Below, piece after piece: positions 59,701 through 64,000 of a stretch of DNA of 64,000 bases. A program made the position numbers and the translations under genes. The notes under the pieces are model-generated. The model ran no database searches. It was not told the origin of the DNA and saw only the letters and a list, made by a program, of their open reading frames with translations. Source of the DNA: Lingula anatina (taxonomy: Eukaryota > Brachiopoda > Lingulata > Lingulida > Lingulidae); the NCBI RefSeq assembly GCF_001039355.2, contig NW_019775584.1:1-64000 (forward strand), given 5' to 3'. Every line of letters starts with the position of its first letter. Within the stretch, counting starts at the first letter, position 1.

Positions 59701-62552
59701 GAACCATATGTGAACCCTTGCGTTTGAGCTCAAATTTAATTTATTTTATTTAGCACAATTTGTAATGAAATTGTGATTCATTTCTTTAATATCTCTTGGA
59801 AAAAATGATAAATTTAGAATTCTATCTCCCCAAAAATTGCATCTTTAAGAAGTAGAGAGATTGCTGCTGTATATGGTTCTTTACATTAATTTTTCATTGT
59901 GATGATTCTGTTGGTTTTAGTGTCAGCTTCCAGTGCTAAGAGTTCCAGTACTTCCAGTGTGGATCCACTCCTCAACCCCCCACCCCCTACCACGTTAGCT
60001 GTCATCAGAGATTTCATCTCAATGGACATGGAGAAATTACAGGGTAAAACTTTCCTTTCCTTTCCTTTCCTATAATCTTGACTTAATTTATAACTTAATC
60101 ATCACCATTGCATTTAGTGTAGATAGTGAATCAGCAGTACCTCTGGTTTAACCACTGTGAGTTTTTCAATCATGTAAAGAAATACTCTGGGTGTTAGAGT
60201 TGCCAGATAGTAGATTGGTCAAGTTCTTGTGATAGTGAGTCCTATTTAAAATAAGTCTCACGGAGAGTTTGACCATAAGCTACAAGTTGCTGATCCATTT
60301 CCTTCTTCCAGTGATTTTGACATAACAAAGTATATTCACTCTTATTTCTTTTACTTTGTAAAATATGAAGTATGGTCCACCTCTTTGTCTTGGATTTGAT
60401 TTGATTAGTCTTTGTGTTGCCTGAAAGTTAATGAAAAGAAGTATTGTCTTTCAATTCAGATTGGTCTGTAGTTGAGACTCACCCTGACAAAATATTGCGA
60501 GACTGTGACTGTCTCAAGGTTGCTGTGGCAACGTTACTGGAGGCTTATAACAAACTAAGTGAAAGTGAAGACATCAGCAAAGGTATGGTTAAGGTTTCTT
60601 ACAGGACTAAGGTATTCCTCAAAAGAACAGTTTCAGTATCTTCCATCCATGAAGATATTTGCTTTGTGCTCCATTTTCTTACTGTAACTATAATGAAAGA
60701 AGCAGATTTTTTAAACCCTCTAGGATTGTTGGATTGACATTTTTTCAAAGATTAAGAATGCTAGTACCTCTCTTTTCATATTATAATCATCATAACATAT
60801 TAAGTTTTATGACTGTATTTATCATCTGATTCTTTTAGAAGAGTAAACTGAAATTTGTAACATCTGTGTTTTTGGTCAATTAATGTTATTTTGATGTTGT
60901 GTAAGTACTCATAAATTTAAACTTTCAGAAGTCTTATGTTGTACCACTTATCTCAGCAACATTCAGATAAAGTCTGCCACGGATGGTGGATAAGATGTTT
61001 AACTCTTCTCTAGATCTTCAGATAACTGTGATTTATTTTTTTCTAAAGAAAAATTAATTGATATTCTTTATGTCATCTTTCAGATGACTTTGTGAAGTCA
61101 GAAGTTGCCTGTCTCAGCAGCATCCAGATCAAGTCAGCCATGGATCGTCTGGTGGCCACCAGTACCATGTGGTTCGCCATGTACCAGCAGATAGGGTCAT
61201 CGCTGATACAAGAGACTACCAAGAGAATGATGACACTGATACGGAGCTTGGGGAATAACATGGTGCTTTTTCTGCAGGTGAGTGTTTTATAACCTCCACT
61301 ATTTTGACTTTGAAGGAAATTACACTGAATTTTGTTTTAGTTTATTTTAATTATTTGTGTTAGTATATATAAGGGTTGTTTAATTCTGCTCTATTAAATT
61401 TCTGATATAGAAAATACACATTGCATAGAAATGACATTTCTGTCATTTGCACATCATTTTGTATCATTTATATGTGTAACAACTTCATCTCTTTTTTCTC
61501 TATGATGAATATAATTTATTTAACATTTTTACATTTCAACATAAATACACTGTAATTAGAATCAACATGATAAAGTCCATAGATGAAGAAAAAATGTGGT
61601 TTTCCAGGGATGTGAGTTTGACATAGACACTATGGTGCAGCAGTCTTCAGCCCAGATCCTGGAGGTCATTTTCTCCATTTGTAAACTCTGTGGAGAGCTG
61701 TCGCTGGCCACAGATACCAGCCTTGTGACCCTCACTGATTACGAGGAGAGAAGTGGTGACTTGGAAGAGGAGCCGACTTCGGAGAATAAAGTAAGAATAC
61801 GACAATGAATTTATTAACCTTTGCTGAATGCAATCAGATTAAAAGAGTGACACCCCTCTTGTTTTCCACGTACTCTTAAAATCACCAATGTTTCTTTATT
61901 TTACTCAACACTAGGAGAGGGTGTGTTAAATTATAAATCTGACTGCATTCAGTGAGTATCCCTGTGGTTTTGGTGTGCAGTAGCTAGGTCGTTAAATTCA
62001 TTGTGAATGGGCCCATATTTGTTTGGCCACTGTCAGGTATTATATTTCTAACAAAAAAGGTGAGGAATAATGCTTTTCATATTTTTCAAAGAAAATTTGG
62101 CAAATATTTTCTTGTAATGTAGTTGTGTTAGCTAGATTTCAGTCATAATTTGTATGGGTTATGTGTGTGAGTGTGTTTGTGAGAAAGGTAATGTGCTAAG
62201 TGCTTGTTTTAAAATCTAATAATTTATTTTCAATGTTGCAGCTTGGACATGACATTCGTCAAGTCTTCCTAACTGGCTGTGATGTGTTCCTGGACAAGAC
62301 TATCCAGGGGGGTCTGCGTAGTCTGGAGGAGTGTGAGATTAATGTGCAGACTTTGGCTGAGAACCAGAACACAAACCAACAGGTAACTTTGTTGAACAAG
62401 TGAAACTTAATTTGTTAAACAGGAAACCTTTATGTGCAGACATTCTTGCTAACCGTGGACATATGATTTCCTTGATTCTAAAAATTAGCTTACCAAAATT
62501 ATAATTATTTTTATCCCCCCCCCCCCCCCCCCCACATACGTACGTACACACA

Positions 62553-62605
<53 letters not shown>

Positions 62606-63916
62606 AAAATGAAAATGACCAGCTTGGAACACGAAACATGCTTCCTGTTATATTTCATTATTTTTGTTTTCAGTTAAGTGGAGACATACTTAAGCATGTA
62701 GAAATAGTTGCTGCGTCTGCCAAAATTCTACTACAGAAAGGTCAAGAGGTGCAGGTAGAACTGGACTCCACCTTGAGAGAAAGTGTCAACAACAAGGCTG
62801 AAAACTTTTATCATCTCAGCTACAAGCGTTCCCAAAAACTCATAGCCAATGTTAGCAGTTTGGTGGATGGTGTATCACTCATGGTGCAGGCTACAGATGC
62901 TCTGGCAAAGGGTGAGTTTTTTTTTTTTTTTTTAATTGAACATTATGTTAGTTTGTCAGTGATTTTCCCAGCTTGACTATTGATTTGACTTTGAAAAAGA
63001 CTGACTATGATACCACTAATAAACTGTCAAATTTTGTTAACCTTTTTTTTTTTTTTTTGAGTTGACTCACTTGGTACGTAAATTTTATGCTCCCCCCCCC
63101 CCAAAAAAAAAAGAAAAAAAAAGGTGAAATCTGTCAGTCTTTATAATGTTATTGGTTGTCTAACATGCCCCATGCCCTAGGCCTGCAGAATGTACATACT
63201 GCAACTGCCTGAGTCCATCAGCTTTAGCTGGCTCATAATGAGATGTCGTGGATTTTGCCAACATTGTTGTAAATAACCAAATCAAAATTTAGCTCTTTGA
63301 CATCAATGATTTAAATGTGCCTACACCGTATCATGAGAAATTATACAAGGGATTATAGAAATGCAATGAGATATTTCATTTAAATAATAGAAAAGCCATG
63401 CATTAACATTTTGTCATAGATTAAATTTTTTACACGTAGTTCATAATAACAGAATGCCAAAGATGAATAAACCATAGAAATTGTAATTATTAGAGTCACT
63501 CATTGTGAAATATTTCTCCAGGTTCTGATGGAGATTTAAGGAAAATCCAAAGAATTGCAGACCTGATCCAGAAATCTACCAACAGACTTGTGGCCTGTTC
63601 TTCCTCAACTGCCGAATCTCCTGCCTCTGCCATGACTGACAACCAATCAGAAACTTCAGATTTTTCAGTGCTGAGCGACTCTCAAAATGAACAGATGGAG
63701 ATTGCAGCACAAGAAGTGAAATTAGCAACATCAGCTCTTGCAGATTATATACAGAAAACTCTGAAAAATGACACCTCCTTTGGGACTCCCAGTAAAGTTA
63801 AACGGATGCTCCCTGTATCGCCAGAGAAATTGGTCAGACCTTCCTCTTCTCCAAATTTGCAAAACAAGACAGCATATATACGGAAAAATCTTTCATTAGT
63901 GGATATGAATAAGTAG
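41722..63916 (+). CDS. KIF14: Kinesin-like protein KIF14, complete split gene (with one duplicated exon block)
   Basis: Plus-end-directed kinesin-3 motor that in vertebrates acts at the midbody in cytokinesis. Exons: 41722-41941, 42269-42521, 42913-43038, 44358-44612, 44932-45013, 45613-45717, 45887-45919, 46493-46576, 46894-47001, 47448-47564, 47920-48047, 48522-48694, 49180-49318, 49533-49596, 49846-50030, 50425-50562, 53086-53193, 57015-57162, 57569-57655, 58021-58086, 58252-58488, 58750-58890, 59109-59206, 59493-59608, 59921-60043, 60460-60582, 61084-61277, 61608-61790, 62242-62382, 62674-62911, 63522-63916. All junction phases agree, giving about 1535 residues (human about 1650). The order is a basic Ser/Thr-rich N-terminus (1-185), motor (about 186-550), FHA (about 645-745), coiled coil (about 770-900) and a helical C-terminal part. 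An ATTAAA lies at 63979-63984, after the stop. Confidence 0.96.
42781..42864. repeat. Tandem duplication, 42-bp unit
   Basis: 42781-42822 and 42823-42864 differ by one base. The unit begins AGAATATATGAAAAG and ends AATCAGT. It creates a short open frame in front of KIF14 exon 3, but phase places the true acceptor at 42912. Confidence 0.95.
42913..48694 (+). CDS. KIF14: KIF14 motor domain exons
   Basis: The kinesin core is complete: [13 protein letters not shown] at the start, P-loop GQTGSGKS in exon 44358-44612, switch [12 protein letters not shown] in 46894-47001, switch [10 protein letters not shown] in 47448-47564, [16 protein letters not shown] and the [10 protein letters not shown] helix in 48522-48694. 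A 33-base exon (45887-45919, [11 protein letters not shown]) with phase 0 on both sides sits just before [15 protein letters not shown]; it could be skipped without losing frame. Confidence 0.96.
48348..52886. repeat. Duplicated 2.26-kb block of five KIF14 exons joined by an N (probable allelic duplication)
   Basis: 48348-50612 and 50614-52886 carry the same five exons (second copies at 50789-50961, 51428-51566, 51797-51860, 52110-52294, 52698-52835) and introns with scattered substitutions and indels. The protein differs at two visible sites (LVIKEK/LAIKEK, QKEKSK/QKERSK). The join is the N at 50613. The block starts and ends in phase 2 (699 coding bases), so reading both copies would stay in frame and give a doubled motor end plus FHA, which is not credible as a kinesin. 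Confidence 0.9.
49846..53193 (+). CDS. KIF14: KIF14 FHA domain exons
   Basis: Exons 49846-50030, 50425-50562 and 53086-53193 (plus the duplicate set at 52110-52294 and 52698-52835). They read [62 protein letters not shown]. The GR, the SxxH-like site (here DDHC), N-G and the HGDR-FRFNHP block are those of kinesin-3 FHA domains, which bind phosphothreonine partners. Confidence 0.94.
54730..56756 (+). other. Coding-like ORF pair inside a KIF14 intron: nested gene or giant alternative exon
   Basis: Two overlapping plus-strand frames fill 2 kb of the intron between 53193 and 57015. The first (ATG at 54747, stop at 55061) reads [20 protein letters not shown] and is basic and hydrophilic. The second opens at 55012 and runs to 56787, about 580 residues, Ser/Lys-rich, with RSPRILP twice. 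The frame changes by one within 55012-55061, as a single-base indel would do. A possible acceptor lies at 54729 and a donor at 56756/56757 (TCA AG|GTGCTC) in phase 2, as the next KIF14 exon requires. The entry phase (1) does not fit KIF14 exon 53086-53193 (phase 2). I recognise no family; no cysteine pattern, transmembrane segment or transposase motif is seen. Confidence 0.5.
57015..58488 (+). CDS. KIF14: KIF14 coiled-coil exons
   Basis: Exons 57015-57162, 57569-57655, 58021-58086 and 58252-58488. Heptad-rich, charged sequence: [73 protein letters not shown]. It aligns in position with the stalk that follows the FHA domain in human KIF14. The first three exons end on codon boundaries. Confidence 0.93.
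57243..57508. repeat. Interspersed element with inverted ends, copy 4 (decayed, reversed)
   Basis: In the intron after 57162. It shows TCTCTGAGTGCTTTTCTAGT at the right end, GGCAGAGGCC for the inner end, TTGATGGTGATTTGGATCC for the reversed ATCACCACC block, and a diverged left end. It is older than copies 1 to 3. Confidence 0.7.
58750..63916 (+). CDS. KIF14: KIF14 C-terminal exons
   Basis: Ten exons from 58750-58890 to 63522-63916. The region begins with a segment matching human KIF14 after the stalk ([29 protein letters not shown]), continues as mostly helical sequence with few recognisable motifs ([35 protein letters not shown]), and ends in a serine-rich tail with [15 protein letters not shown] and a TAG at 63914-63916. 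In human KIF14 this tail binds citron kinase; whether that holds here is unknown. Confidence 0.92.
62514..62603. repeat. Poly-C followed by (CA)n microsatellite
   Basis: About 18 C, then CATACGTACGTA, then about 28 CA units with two TA interruptions, in a KIF14 intron. Confidence 0.95.
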
Positions 63917-64000
63917 GCTATCTTCATGTGGAAGATACATTTCTGGAGCTTTCTCATAGCAAACAAACTCTCTTTGATATTAAAATATTTACTGTTAGAG

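Overview
The window is nuclear DNA of an animal, most likely a marine invertebrate bilaterian; I cannot fix the phylum from sequence alone. The reasons are dense spliceosomal introns with GT/AG borders, AT-rich introns full of microsatellites, a eukaryotic tRNA-Leu with internal A and B boxes, small DNA transposon relics, and four split genes whose exons I could join in consistent reading phase. Three of the products are multidomain proteins typical of metazoans. The assembly has N marks at 13076, 32586, 34626 and 50613, and at least two of them join falsely duplicated, probably allelic, sequence. | Layout: 1-5355 is mostly non-coding, with a decayed TRAF/MATH-like fragment (about 1558-1875), two copies of an interspersed element with inverted ends (about 2152-2515 and 3480-3706), and a diverged direct repeat in the 3' region of the first gene. 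5356-16090 (minus) is a complete Polycomb-like gene (PHF1/MTF2/PHF19 family, here MTF2): 15 coding exons, about 975 residues, Tudor, PHD1, PHD2, extended-homology region and C-terminal chromo-like domain. A 38-bp minisatellite of about 47 near-perfect copies (11266-13075) has grown out of the 3' end of the PHD1 exon and carries that exon's splice donor in every unit. 16100-19398 is intergenic, with a cluster of AGGCCT palindromes. 19399-25593 (minus) is a secreted protein of about 882 residues: signal peptide, two Kunitz domains, basic cleavage sites, a metallopeptidase-like region whose HExxH motif reads HQFGH, and cysteine-rich Dickkopf-like repeats. One intron holds a tRNA-Leu(AAG) gene. 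25594-29652 is intergenic, with a Harbinger-like MITE and a possible orphan exon. 29653-40689 (minus) is a type I membrane protein of about 870 residues with several CUB domains, one LDL-receptor class A domain, one transmembrane helix and a short tail. 40690-41100 looks like a shared divergent promoter. 41722-63916 (plus) is KIF14, a mitotic kinesin-3 with motor, FHA and coiled-coil regions: 31 coding exons, about 1535 residues once a duplicated exon block is counted once. | The genes do not form a pathway. The Polycomb-like protein would be a chromatin accessory of PRC2, KIF14 a motor in cytokinesis, and the other two act in the secretory pathway. The least expected items are the exon-derived minisatellite, a 2-kb coding-like ORF pair inside a KIF14 intron with a peptide repeated at protein level but not DNA level, the Kunitz/pseudo-peptidase/Dickkopf-like architecture, and a ghost copy of the last MTF2 exon inside the same gene.
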